NCBI RefSeq assembly: GCF_026914265.1 | Contig: NC_069138.1 | Span: 35,022,598 to 35,086,597 of the forward strand | Source: Mya arenaria | Taxonomy: Eukaryota; Mollusca; Bivalvia; Myida; Myidae | Direction: 5' to 3' | DNA: 64,000 nt | In this document: positions 45,457-58,000 of the stretch, piece by piece | How the letters are laid out: each line of letters starts with the position of its first letter | Numbering within the stretch: the first letter of the stretch is position 1 | Position numbers and translations under genes: made by a program | Notes under the pieces: generated by a model | Told to the model about the DNA's origin: nothing | Databases searched by the model: none | What the model saw: the letters and a program-made list of their open reading frames with translations, nothing else

Positions 45457-47111
45457 AACAATGCATATTTTTTTGTATTACACTAGTGCAATCTAACTTG
45501 AATTTACATCATTTCCCCCATCTAACATTTTATCGAATAAAATGAATTAAATCCTCCTTTTTTGTGACGACGAGTGTGTCATGTGATAAAAATAATTTTA
45601 CATTCGTTGCCAAAGGCTTGCTTTATATCATTTCCTTAATTTGTTTCATAAATGTTTGTACAAAATGACAAGTTCTGTATTTTCCTATATTTTATCTCTA
45701 TTTTATTAAAACAAAGAAGAAGGTATCTCATTATCAACTATAAACTAGCAGCCTCAATTCATACCTAAATATGAAGAGGTATTTTAATATGTAGTTTTTA
45801 TGGAGTATTAACCTTCTCTGCAGAACTGCACATGATTTATTATTACTCTATGGCGATGAACTGATAAACAATTTATCATACATCTGCAAATATAGATAAG
45901 AAATTCAGCAGAACTCTTTATAATTTGATATCAATTATTAAAAAAATGTCTAAAACATAAGATGTAGGCAATGTACTCTTGGGAGTGTAAAATTCTATAA
46001 AAAACGTATACTGTATGTAAATTGAACACAAGAATACTTCATCTAAAACAATGAAAAGAAAACATAAGAGTTTTTTTAAATATATGAGAATTATTTTAAC
46101 CCAGTCAAATTGTATATTATTACTATTTTTATAATTATTCGCGAATGACATATGATGAAATTTCATTTATCAGATAAAAATAAATTTTCAATGAAAAAAG
46201 TTTACCTTGTAGTATTTTTTATTCCCTATTTCATATGTATTCTTTAATCGTTTGCTCTTTCTTTAATGTTTGCTCTTTCGAAGATATTAGATGAAAGTAG
46301 CCACAACTATTTGAAAACTCAGAAAAAAATACCACAAAAAAATCTGTGAATCACTTGAACCTGTGAAAAGCTATAATATAAGACTCATTTATTTCTATTA
46401 AAGCATTCACTAGTAGTAGAAGTGGTGTCCTAAATCTGTTAAATGTGAGGAAACCACAAGAATTGTGGCAACAGCATATTACTCATGTTGACCAATATAG
46501 ACTGGTTACCTGTGTGTGATTAATGCACAGTACTTCTTGAAGTGAATATAAATTACTGTGCTACTTTACCTTTGGTGACAAAGTTGATTTTGCAGGGGAT
46601 GGCCATAAAACATCAACCAGGCTGAAAAAGATAAGTATTGTTTTAGGTTTTAGTACTGTAGTGAAGTGGAATTTCAAAGCAAACGAGAGTATGTTCATAA
46701 AACTGAAGATTGAAAACAAACATATAAAAAATATCTAACACTGAAGAAGATTGACATGATTTAACAACATCAATACAAAATCATTTACCTCAAATAAGCT
46801 TTTTATCATTTAAGCTGATAAGAACTAGCTTATACCCCTAAAATTATCATGAACATTTTTATATCAATATCCGAAAAAATATGTACTGATTACACCAGTA
46901 TGCCCCTTTAATACTTGAAATAGCAAAATATTTCTCAGGAGATGACCCCTAACCATATTCAAGCTGTACATTTTTCAGGAAAGGGGTGTACATTGAAAGT
47001 ACCCCCTCTAACCCTAAATCTTGTATCTCAATCATCCGCCACTGATAAGGATACATGTACATAGGAATAAATTTTCAAGAAGTGGCAAAATGGACTCAGA
47101 GAAGCGTCTGG
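45457..47111. other. Gene-free AT-rich stretch
   Basis: Nothing recognised. Short open frames here show no motif. Confidence 0.45.
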
Positions 47112-47458
47112 CCCCAATTTCTCGAAACTTCTCAAGTCTTTTTTAATATTATTGTATCTTACACATGATAATGTTTAATTTTATGATGTTCATTGTATAT
47201 TATATAGTGGTCAATAAATGAAATATAAAAAAAAGAAGTCTTTTATAAAAGCATTAAGCTAAGCTCACTATTTTTGTTTTTCAATAATATGCTTAATGTT
47301 TATTTCTTTATGAGTGTATACTTTAGAAAGGAATTATCTTTATGATAATCACAATTAATCTTTTTTCGTTTATCAAAATTTAATTTAAGTATGTATTTCG
47401 GCCAATTGCAATAAGCTACTTAAGCCTGTTAAGCTTAAGAAGGTTCGAGAAATTGGGG
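47112..47458. mobile_element. 347-bp MITE with 25-bp inverted ends
   Basis: CCCCAATTTCTCGAAACTTC then TCAAG at the left. At the right, the reverse complement of CCCCAATTTCTCGAACCTTC then TTAAG. TCTG-like bases flank both sides (TCTGG before, TCTGA after). Confidence 0.8.
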
Positions 47459-49286
47459 TCTGATGGCACCAGTATTTATATCTTAAATTATATTATACAC
47501 CAGGCATAATGATTCATGATTCTACCAATCAATTATGCTATAAAAGAACTCCATGCAACAGCTGGGCTTATATGAGTAGTACAGTTCTATTTACCCTGAG
47601 CCATAATGACACATGCGCGTCTGTTTGCCATTGTCAACATCTCAGAGCAGGGCTTGAATAGAAAAGACAATGAGTGACATGGTAGGGCTCACCTAGTAGG
47701 AGAGTCCCATGGGAAAACATTTATTCCAGAATGGGTTTAACAGGAATATTTTTGGGCATATTCAATTCAAAATTGATATTTAAAACATACCATTTGTAAA
47801 TATAAATGTGTGGCCCATTCTTATAGAGCCTCTGTGAAGTTACACCTTTTATACCACCAGTCTATCCTCTATGTGGGCAGGGGGAGGGTATACTTCACAG
47901 CTGGGTGCCTAATTAATTCACCTGCATCACTTGACAATCTCACAATTATCAGTACCTGGCCTGTTGTCTTCCATTATTCCAAGGTAATGGTGATTATTGA
48001 AACCAGGGATTATGTTACAGCCACACTGAAAGCAGGAAAGAATAATACATTTCACAGTTTCATGTTCAGCTAAATGATTTATTTGTAAGCAAATCAGATA
48101 ACTTTATGATCATTTTACAGCCAAGTTTCTAATTATTTTATACAAAGTATTAATATAGAAAATACGCATACTGTCAGGACTGAATAGCAAACGGTATAAC
48201 AATGTGCGTTACATCAGCAGAATTACAATTATTGATTTGCTTAAATTAAAATAACTTAATGCTGCTTAAAACAGGATCCACTGCATAAAATCATCACAGA
48301 CATATACACATTATTATATTTATAGGTTTGGTAGAATAGATTGTAGTATCATTTTTCTAATGAATCACACATTATTACTGATCATAAGGTGTATAGGCAG
48401 CTCTGTTAATGAACTAAGAAGCATCAATAAATCCCACAGGTAATCAGCTAATTGGCCAGTTCATTATCAGGCTGGGCTGATAAGTGGCGTTCTTTTCTGA
48501 TAAGCCCTAGAGACTTGCTAATGAAGAACTTGAATGGAAACATGCTCAATCAATGTCTCCCATGTATGACTAGCAATTTGATTGATACTGCTATTTTAAA
48601 ATGAAATAATCTTAATTTAATCTAGTTGTGACACTAGCAACTATATGAATTGATGTTCAAGGATACCAACGTAATCATTCAGACATTTTCATGTTTCCCT
48701 GACATGAGTCTGCCAAACCAAAAATTGTATAAAGACTCCTGCCGTCAATTATGGACTTGTCGTGACACAGACATATAAATGGTTTATATATCACTAGCAA
48801 GGATTTTAAAATTATACAAGTTTACTTCCAGGCAACAATTTGTAGAAAATGCAATTGAATGCACTATGTCAGACTAAAATGGCTGAATCTTTACTTTGGG
48901 ACGACCTCAAACCCCAATTAACTCATTTAAATCATGAATTGCTCCTACTTATTGGGAATAAGCACTCTCATACCGCCTCCCTTCTAAGTCTAACGCCAAT
49001 CCTGAAACCGCCCCTGCATATTATGTACTTGGGCCTGATGTAAGCTTTTTAGTCTGGAGCCAAATGAACGAAAAAGTCTAAGATGCTTGCACTATGTTTG
49101 ATCGAATGTTGTGTGTAAACTCACATTTCTAACGACGCTTAATCTGTCAATCACTTTCTTGATTTCTTGGAGAGTTCATGGCTTACTTCGAAACAAGGGA
49201 AGCGACTATGTTGATTATTGGTTACAGCCAACAATTTTTTTTGTCAAATCTGAAATAATTATAATGTATTTCTAATCATTATATAT
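47459..49286. other. Gene-free AT-rich stretch
   Basis: No coding signal or structured repeat recognised. Confidence 0.45.
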
Positions 49287-50080
49287 GGGGGGGGGGGGGG
49301 GAGGGGTATGGAGATTAAGTAGTGCGATAATAAAATATATTTTACTGTTTCAAACAGTGAAAATACCAACTTCCAAATTAAAAACGCTAGCACGCACACC
49401 TTGTTGTGAATCGTACAACGGTGTAAACACCTTGTGGCAAATTGTTATTCACCTGTGTCATGTCCATATCGAGCCATTTGGTGAATGGTTATTATGAAGA
49501 ATTATAACTATAATATTTAAAGGCCATACCTCTGAAGTGATATGGCTGGTTATCGTATTTTGCAGAGATAATCCTATTCTGCCCATACTTTGGTGATGAT
49601 CGGATAAAAGGTTATAAAGTAACAATGCGGACAACTTAGTGGACGCCGCCCTAGATTGTCTTCTGCCCATCTCTCACAGCAGATGAATTCATAATTACCC
49701 TTACGCAACCACGGCCCCCAAGTCCGGGGAATAGTGGGGACTTTGACTTTTGGTCCAGCCAATCCCTGATAAAATCCCCGCCCTGCGGGGACACACTGCT
49801 GGTAAAATCCCCGATAAATGACCACCGCACACCCGGGAAATCCTAGATAAGCATTCCCTGCTATTTTCGGCGCGAAAACAAAACCACCGCACTCACTCGG
49901 CAGTGTGGGCCCACCTCGGAGGTAAAAAACAACCCGGCCCATTTCCCCCGCCATCCCCGGTATAGCCCCGGACCGGGGGGGGGGGGGGCGTGGTTACAAT
50001 TGATTGGTGCATAGAAAAAGGGGGACACGTAAATGTATTTTGTTTGTGTATGTGTGCGTGTGTGTGTTTGGGGGGGGGGG
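49287..50080. repeat. Three long G-runs within 0.8 kb
   Basis: Plus-strand G15 at 49287-49301, G14 at 49975-49988 and G11 at 50070-50080. They are far longer than expected in this AT-rich sequence. The middle one abuts the GC-rich foldback. Confidence 0.8.
49715..49979. mobile_element. GC-rich foldback element
   Basis: Inverted ends: CCCCAAGTCCGGGGAATAGT at the left against the reverse complement of CCCCGGTATAGCCCCGGACC at the right. The interior repeats GGTAAAATCCCCG and GATAAAATCCCCG and has many CG dinucleotides, unlike the flanks. The 126-codon minus frame through it is a by-product of the base composition. Confidence 0.6.
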
Positions 50081-50521
50081 CATGATCCCTCCAGTCAGGT
50101 GACACTTCATTCCAATAGTGTCCCTTGTATAACGCTGCATCCTCGGCCAAAATATTTTAAATGTTACCAGGAACGTGTCAAGACTGGAAGAAACATCCAA
50201 CATTGATTGATATACAAGTACCCTGGGACATATGTGGACGGACCACCCTGTTGCATACGTAAAGTCTAGACCTCCGGTATCAGGAGACTAATTATTTAAT
50301 CGCCCAGAAAATTGGGATCAACCACTAAATCTAATGCTTAAATGAATTTCCATTTATTTAAACGTCACATTCTGATCTGTATCGGGTTCGGGTTACGCGT
50401 GATTCGGATAATTATTTAATTCAAATTGATGTTTGAAACTCTAGTGTTAGAAATTAATTCAGATCACCGATTAAACTATCATAGTTTTTTTCAAATAAAT
50501 TACAGGATACTTTTACAGGAT

Positions 50522-50966
<445 letters not shown>

Positions 50967-51430
50967 ATGTTTTTATATTATAATGCTATATGATATAACA
51001 CATTGCATTGCATTATACTTAGTATGTAATTATATCATATTGCGTGCCGTTCAGGTTTCAAAATTACAATTGTAGAATATAGAAGCAAAAAAAATATCCA
51101 TTGATTTATTTACCATTCTTACGCTTGTAACAAAACCTATTACCTGATAGATATCGTGCACATAGTGATTCACCCCAATCCATCTTAAATTACTTCCACA
51201 GAGTATCAACTCCGTGGCTCATTGTAATTCAAGGGCGGGGGAGTCAATTGCCTGAGATCTCTAATTCTAAAATTATTCAATCGACAAATAACGGACAAAT
51301 TAGGGGTTAAAGGCCTATTTTAGTCACTGTGATAATGTATCACTTGGTTCCAGGTCAAGTTACTGTCAATCGCAAACAAGAGACGGAACTGACTCATGGA
51401 TTTAGCATGCCATTAACATCTTAAATCTTC
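50967..51430. other. Gene-free stretch
   Basis: No coding signal recognised. Confidence 0.45.
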
Positions 51431-52172
51431 TTAAAGGGGTTAGACACCTAATAGTCCCTAAATCGAAAAATACATTACTTCTTCAAAATGTTCTATAATT
51501 GTCAATACGGGCTGGTATAAGGCCGATAATACATCACTAATAACATTATAAAAACAACATTGTGTCGCTGTCTCAGCTGAGATTATCCGTTTAAAGAAAA
51601 TAACGGCTTCCCCGTTTAAAGTGTGTAAATTTAGCATTTGAAAGTCACGTGATTAGTACAGATAAATATACCTACGCTATTTTTAAAAGATGCTGGTATC
51701 TACGTGGCACAAACAGAGTTAATTCCAAATTGGAAGAATACGCAAAAAACTGCGAAAGATACATGTGGCGTTAAAGGCCTTCTATAAGTGAACTCCCCCC
51801 CTCCCCCCCAAACCCTCCTTCCCACCCTCCTTCCAAACCGTGTATTTGTACACAACCTCTGTGTATTGATCTTAATCGAATTGCCTTATTGTCTTATCAG
51901 AGCTCTGATCTGAATATCCTGCTGTGCAGTTTTGGAAGTTTTATTATAAAAGTGGACCCTAAATGGCCCTGAGCCAATAAACGAATAAACAGGGAATTGG
52001 TCCATACTGTGACATCAGTGCAATTAACATTCCTTAAACTATGCCTTTATGGATGCGAAACATAAGTAAGTAAGATTCAATGAGTTGTGCACAATGCTAT
52101 CAATTTCATGTAACTTTTTTACAATTTTCTTTTTTTCTTGTAATTGTATCATCTTGTGTCTAGTCCCTTTAA
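51431..52172. mobile_element. TTAA-type MITE family C, copy 2, with an internal insertion
   Basis: Left TTAAAGGGGTTAGACACC, right GTGTCTAGTCCCTTTAA. The two flanking parts match copy 1 (TGTCGCTGTCTCAGCTGAGA; AATACGCAAAAAACTGCGAAAG). About 295 bp (about 51772-52066), starting TTAAAGGCCTTC and holding a C-rich tract, has no match in copy 1 and looks like a later insertion. Confidence 0.7.
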
Positions 52173-52968
52173 AATCATACCAAAATTCAAGTATTTGTGT
52201 AATAAGAATTAAAAAGCGATCACTCTAGTGTCCATTCCTGTATTTTCGTGAGTATAAACAATTAAACTGGTCGGAACAATTGCTTCTGATAGTTTTTGGT
52301 CAGTATCGTTTCTTGGAATATAGAATAGTCTCGATCCAACGGGATCTCAACTGTTATACTAATTGTTTTGAGCACTTTTTCCGATTCATCAACATTGGAA
52401 AACAATATTGCAAAGCATTTCTAACATTTTCAATAATTGTTTAATACATATTTAATGTGTAAAATACTGATCAATAGTGATCATATTATATCTGTCGTGT
52501 CTCACATTCAAACTTACTGTGTTATCATTGTATACATGTATACATGTAATAAAATTATATTTTGATCATGTAATATGATCGTGTTCAAATTACTTAATAA
52601 ATGCGTTGAATCTTGAAAAAAAAATACCATAAATAGCATATGTTAAGTCCGATATATAGGTAAATGCTCGAACATGTGTATCCAATTCACAATTGGCGCC
52701 TTTATGGAATGATACATCTTTCTGCTCATAGTAGGGGACGGTTGTTATAAACGGCTATTCATGATTTGTGGGGGGGTTTTCTTCAGAAAACAGTTCTTGT
52801 TGTTTATTTTTTATTTTATTTTTTTGGAAAGAAAAGAATAAATGTTTTAACTACTTATACCTTAATGATTTATTTCTGATTTCATAGTAAATGAATGCAC
52901 GGATAGTGCTGAACGGTTTGAGCGACGATTCCTTCTATTGGATACTCGCTCGCCCGCGCTCCCGCAAT
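52173..52968. other. Gene-free AT-rich stretch
   Basis: No gene or structured repeat recognised. Confidence 0.45.
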
Positions 52969-53193
52969 ACTCACTCACTCACTCACTCACTCACTCACTC
53001 ACTCACTCACTCACTCACTCACTCACTCACTCACTCACTCACTCACTCACTCACTCACTCACTCACTCACTCACTCACTCACTCACTCACTCACTACTCA
53101 CTCACTCACTCACTCACTCACTCACTCACTCACTCACTCACTCACTCACTCACTCACTCACTCACTCACTCACTCACTCACTCACTCACTCAC
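52969..53193. repeat. (ACTC)n microsatellite, about 56 units
   Basis: 225 bp of ACTC with a single one-base interruption near 53095. The frames reading Ser-Leu-Thr-His repeats are artefacts. Confidence 0.97.
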
Positions 53194-54361
53194 CATTCAG
53201 CTTATTTTACTGCTAGAGCAGTACAGAAGGGAGAAAATCGCATTGAATTAATTATGTACTGTATATCTGAGTTACATCCCCTGTAGTAACTTATTTTTAG
53301 AATTATTATGTAATCTTATTCCAATAAGCTCAAACCCAGAACTGCCATGAGTTTTCCAGTTAATAAGAGTTCCCTTTCATATCCTTGTTTTATAAATGTT
53401 TTTTTCTGTTAATATACGCAAAATATTACACACTCTTACTTTTAACTAAACATGAACTTATTTTGTAAATGAAGGATTTTCCAGGTATGTTTCATGAATT
53501 GATTTTCATTGAAACCTGGTTCATTCGAGTATGATTTTCAACTCCACATGTACTCAGTGGAGTTTTGTGGTCTATTACAAAAGTCCTGACCTAGCGCTCA
53601 AGCCTAAAAACTAATGGTGAAAATCTGGAGCCAGTTGCTTCTGTGTTTAATTTTAGAACATGTCATCGACACGATAATCGCTTACATTGATTGGTCGAAA
53701 TAAGTAACATTTCTAAGTGAGCTGTTCAAATTTATTCGAAAATAACATCTGATAAACATCGAATAGATGGTGCTTTTGTGGCGTTCTGATTTTGAAGTTT
53801 GAATAGTTAAGTTTACACGTGTTATCTTACATGGTGACAACAGAAGCACTGATTTAAAATACAAGTATATGTACTAACATGGAAAAAAAGAATTATTTGT
53901 ATGAATAAGGAAATCAAACATAACGTATTTTCTATTGATTTTAGATCTCTCCTATGATCATTTTGTGTTTCATTTCATTGTTTTGCAATATGTAGCATGT
54001 GCATACATGTATTCTACACATTACTACAAAATAATTGATACTCCGAAATGCTAGTGTTTCTTTAAGCATTGTTGCTACTGGCAAAGTGACATGTTTTCAT
54101 TCAGCAAACTGAGTCGTATTTTTAAGTATAAAATAGTAAACATGTACACCTAAATAAAAAAAATTTACCATAAACATAATGTTTGTTAACATATTGGTAA
54201 TTACTCTTACACCACCATTTCATGTCTAAAGTAAGTATCTAGATGACCAATCAACGAAGTCATTTTTCATTTATTGTAGTATAAAAAAGAAAATACATGT
54301 AACATCAAACAAATAATTAGTACAAACTATTATCTTTGAAAACATAAGGAAGTCAGGAGTT

Positions 54362-54960
54362 AAAGGGACTCACTAATGTTTTGTTTTGTAAAATGCACGT
54401 TTTGTATGACGAAATGAAGTGTGGCAAAACATTAGGAGTGTTAGAATCAGAACTAAACTGGAACCCTTCAGCAAATGTGGATATTTGTTTAAATATCATC
54501 TTAGCAGACCACAATTTTCATAAGGCCTAAAAGCTGCACTCTCAGAGATTCACGATCGTTTTTACATTTTTTTTGGTATTGGAATGAGCAAATATGTGCG
54601 TAAATATCTGCAAACCAGTGATAAAAGACTGCTGACAAAAGATCATTTCGCAGATTTTCATATTTCCGTTCGAAAACTAATGTTTTATGGCTAAAACCGT
54701 TACCAACGGTTTAAGACATCAATTTTTGAACATAAATATAAAAACTGCGATCTTTTTTGTCAGCAGTCTTATATGACTGGTTTGCATAAATTTTCACATA
54801 AATTGGCTCGTTTCAAGAAAAGAAATAAAAAAAGTTGTGAAAGCGTTCAATCTGTGGGAATGCAGCTTTTATAACGGCTTTGAACGCTTCGTTGTTGCGT
54901 TTTGCACGATTGGTTGATTAACATTATCACGTGATGTTATCAATGTATTGAAAATGACAA
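54362..54960. mobile_element. TTAA-bounded repeat block (AAAGGGACTCACTAATG) split by a MITE in copy A
   Basis: The block TTAAAGGGACTCACTAATGT to about ATCAATGTATTG is also present in copy B at 60260-60490. In copy A it is split at 54528-54873 by a MITE. It is probably an old non-autonomous element present before the duplication. Confidence 0.5.
54528..54873. mobile_element. TTAA-type MITE family B, copy inserted in duplication copy A
   Basis: AAAAGCTGCACTCTCAGAGA at the left and CTGTGGGAATGCAGCTTTTA at the right. Copy B has no insert at this place (CATTAGCAAACAGCTTTGAG), so the two loci give an occupied and an empty site. Confidence 0.8.
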
Positions 54961-55060
54961 CTAGCTCTAAAACTTTAACCGGACGCTGACGCTGACGCTG
55001 ACACCAGGTCGAGTAGTATAATCCCCATTATTCTTCAAATAGTCGAGGTAAAAAAAAAAT

Positions 55061-55169
55061 GTTCGAGCACTTGTTTATGTTTGTAATGATTGTGTACGAA
55101 AGGAGATGTTCCGGACCATTTAGCTTCAAGAAAACGTTTGGAAAAGGGATAGCCAAGACGTAACAAATG
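55061..55169 (+). other. Conserved exon-like block ending ATG|GTAAGT, copy A
   Basis: It follows a (GACGCT)3 motif and TCGAATAGTCGAG-type sequence. The block GTTCGAGCACTTGTTTATGT to ACAAATG|GTAAGTAATG is kept almost unchanged in copy B (61287-61397), with a short frame ending CSGPFSFKKTFGKGIAKT then stop. It could be a 5' untranslated exon of an unseen plus-strand gene or part of an old repeat. Confidence 0.3.
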
Positions 55170-55557
55170 GTAAGTAATGTTCATTTTATTATGTAGTTAT
55201 ATTTTGTACAATATTTTCCGTGTTAAAAGTGCGATACTCAATTGATTAAAGGGAAATAATAACAATTGTTTTAAAAAGTAGTGTTCGAAGTTGTTATTTT
55301 CGCTTCTAAGCTTGCACTGAAACTTCCACTTTCGCTGATAAAACACCTTATTTCACAAAAAAACATAAACGAAAGAATGATCTACTAAGAGTTTAGATAG
55401 TAAACAGTGCGCTAAATTATATAGTTTCCTTTAGTACATATGACCACACACTATAAGACGTTTCTTTCCTTCTTAACGTGATTTAACGATGATGCGTAAC
55501 ATGTCCTTTTCCTGGTGATCGGTGTTTTGGTATTCACTATTTATGATACTCCCATCT

Positions 55558-56402
55558 CTAAGGATTAATTATCCTGTAATACTGGGCTTCACTGAAGACC
55601 TCCAATCCAACCAGAAGTTTTCTGCTCATTGGACAGAATGATAAATTAAACGGAGCATTCTGGGACCCAAAATCTTTAAACGATAATCTAGCTTTCAGGT
55701 TCTTCTCCTTTCCGTTTATCAAAACTATATGACGAGGACTGCGAGCAAACACTAGTATTCGTTCCTTCCCGACCTTGATGGATTCAGATGACAAGTTTAG
55801 CAACGGGTATTCATATGTGTTCAGTAAACTTCCGTTGAAATCAACTTGAAAGACACGACTACTGCCAGATTCAATAACGTAAATTGAGGAAGAGCTAACG
55901 GTTATATATCGTGCAGCTCTAGTCTGCATTGAAAATGATTGCAACACATCTCCAGCCATCGATAATCTTTCTACATACGAGTATCCTGGTGCCTTTTCGT
56001 GGTGTTCGTAGAATACAAAAAGGCTTTTATCAGTGTATGCTAGTCCATAGCATGAACCTGATACGACGAAATTTATCCCAGCAATTACTGATTCATTTTT
56101 AACGCTTACCAATTGTACTCTGCAAGCATTTGGAAGAGCAACAGCTGCGTGGCCGCTAGGGAGAGCACACATCTGCCAAGGGCGTCCAATCAGTTCAATG
56201 CGTGACAAGACCTTGTTGACATTAATATCTACAAGCTTAACACATTTATTATTATTGTCGGCCATAAGACATTTTCCTGGTTCCACAAGAGCGGAACTTG
56301 TTATTTCGGGTCCATGTTTGTCTTCTGTGCATGAAATGTCCAGCTCGTAATCTTTTATCCATTGCACATTAGATAGATATATGTCTGTCTCTGATGTTAT
56401 TC
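55558..56402 (-). CDS. TRIM-like A exon 2: propeller-like C-terminus
   Basis: Acceptor TTTCATTGCAG|GAATAACATC. It encodes ITSETDIYLSNVQWIKDYEL onward, ending VFSEAQYYRIINP then stop. It is the conserved partner of 62138-62961 in copy B. Confidence 0.9.
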
Positions 56403-57993
56403 CTGCAATGAAAGAAGTGTAGACAATTCAAGAAGAAAAAGTAAGAACAATTCACGAGTAAATGAAATTGAAAGATCGTTATATAGTTAGAGGCTTTCAT
56501 ACAGAAATTCAATCAGCATTCGCCGAACGACCGAAACAGAGATCGACTAGTGTCTATTGAAACACTATTACATATTATTGTCCCAGCTCTGCGTTTTATA
56601 AGAATTGTTTCGTTTTAGATATATTTGAAATGCAGATGTCTAATAATACTTTTCAGATACGTGACGTCGACCATGAAAATGAGTCCTGCAGCGGTAGCAG
56701 GCAAATTTTTGCAAACTATCGTGTCTCATAAGCAGGCAATCAGTACTGTCAACCCCCATTTGCTAGAACTCCCAGGGACCGGCGAAAATACCTCGAGAGT
56801 CGGGAATTCCGAGCCATACCGGAATGCTTACATTCGTTATAAAGAAATCGGTGCCTTACATCCAATTTTAGCCAAAGAGGAATTCGAGCCTATCGAGTTC
56901 CAGCTAACGGAGTTTGACTGTACTATTTGGATTTTAAGTATTTGAAAGTTATCTCTAATTCGAATTTTATTCATTGTTTCATGTTATAATCAAATCGCTT
57001 GTTAAATTCAGTTTTTGATAATTATATGAATGCCACTTCATGACTCATTTTCGCAGACGACGTCACAATTATTAATTTTCTATTGATACTTCTCAGATTT
57101 AAACCTTCATTGGAAAAGTCGACACGTCCTAAGATGTCTGAAGAGTTGACCAGAGCTTCAGTGTGTTTGTCTGTCAAAAATGTGCAACGAACAGACGTGT
57201 CCAAAATGATCTCTGCGTTGATTTTATTGATTTCTCCTTGCAGCTTCACGAGTTGCTTCTTGGCAATTCTCGCATGAATGAAGTGCTGGTGTAACTGTTT
57301 TTCTGTCGTTTGCATGTCTGTTGTCGTTTCTGCTAGAGTCTGTTTTAAGCCTGCTATCCCAACTCTCAATTTTGAAAGTATCTCTTTTTGTTTGATCTCG
57401 TTTTCTTTCATACTTTTCAGCAACACATTTTCCTTTGTATCCAGAACAAGATTCATATGTGCCCTAAATTTCCTCAGATTCTGTATTTCCTCTTTTGTGT
57501 TTTCTGATATGAACGCCTCGGAATCGTTTACTTCATTGTTCAAAGCGGAAAGTACAGTTTCCATGTGTGCAATGTTTTTGTTTAGTGTTTTATACTCCTC
57601 GGACTCTTTGTATTGTTTTGCTGTATCTGACAAATATTCAACCTTACAATTTCGGTGGTGTAACACAACGCAGTCTGGGCATCCAAGGTCATCATGGGTT
57701 GGACAATAAAATTTTATCATTTCACTACTGTGTTCATGACACGGTTCGGTAGGCAGAAAATCAGCTTTGTCTTTGTTCATATAAAAAGAAGGCATTTTAT
57801 CTTTCGTTAGGAATACATGATTTCTTGAAATGGCGAACCTTTTGTGGGCAGATATACAAGGATCACACATAAACTCCTTGCAAATTTTGCAGTAACCATT
57901 GGCGCTGATCTCCCTCCCGTCTTTCAGGCACGGCTGACAATGTAAAACAAACTCTGTTGAGGCATTGTCTAATTTTCGTCCAGCAACCTCCAT
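55558..57993 (-). CDS. RING-less TRIM-like protein A: B-box1, B-box2, coiled coil, beta-propeller-like C-terminus
   Basis: Two exons, 57993-57105 and 56402-55558, join in phase 1 (GAA G|GA ATA) to give 577 residues. Residues 19-59 form a B-box1-like zinc site (C19, C22, C35, C38, C43, C46, H50, H59). Residues 85-116 form a B-box2 (C85, H88, C97, H100, C105, C108, H112/113, C116). About 121-270 is coiled coil. About 300-577 has repeated beta-strand blocks with the look of NHL/WD-type propeller blades (WQMCALPSGHAAVAL, SCYGLAYTDKSLFV, YITVSSSSIYVIESG). No RING is encoded here, so ubiquitin ligase activity is not implied. In bivalves such genes are many and often immune-linked; that role is inference. 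A TTTTACAG acceptor 7 nt before the ATG points to an upstream exon. A candidate minus-strand AATAAA is at 55190-55185. Confidence 0.85.
56746..56920. mobile_element. pogo/Tigger-like MITE in TRIM-like A intron
   Basis: Decayed copy between TA dinucleotides, CTGTCAACCCCCATTTGC at the left and ACGGAGTTTGACTG at the right. It is orthologous by position to 63309-63499, so it entered before the gene duplication. Confidence 0.75.
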
Positions 57994-58000
57994 TATCCAC
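57105..58000 (-). CDS. TRIM-like A exon 1: B-boxes and coiled coil
   Basis: Acceptor TTTTACAG at 58001, ATG at 57993, donor GAAG|GTTTAA at 57105. The donor is weak; copy B has a better one (GTTAAG). The start MEVAGRKLDN is preferred over the intronic frame running further upstream. Translated part 57105-57993; 57994-58000 is untranslated or the end of an upstream coding phase. Confidence 0.85.

Noticed and set aside
49574..49954. 126-codon minus-strand frame
   Set aside because: It runs through a GC-rich foldback element where stops are rare by composition.
52891..53286. 131-codon frame of Ser-Leu-Thr-His repeats
   Set aside because: It is the (ACTC)n microsatellite read as protein.
57022..57104. 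TRIM-like A exon 1 read through to the stop at 57022
   Set aside because: Copy B has a good donor at the matching place and both propeller exons have matching phase, so a splice at 57105 is better than read-through.
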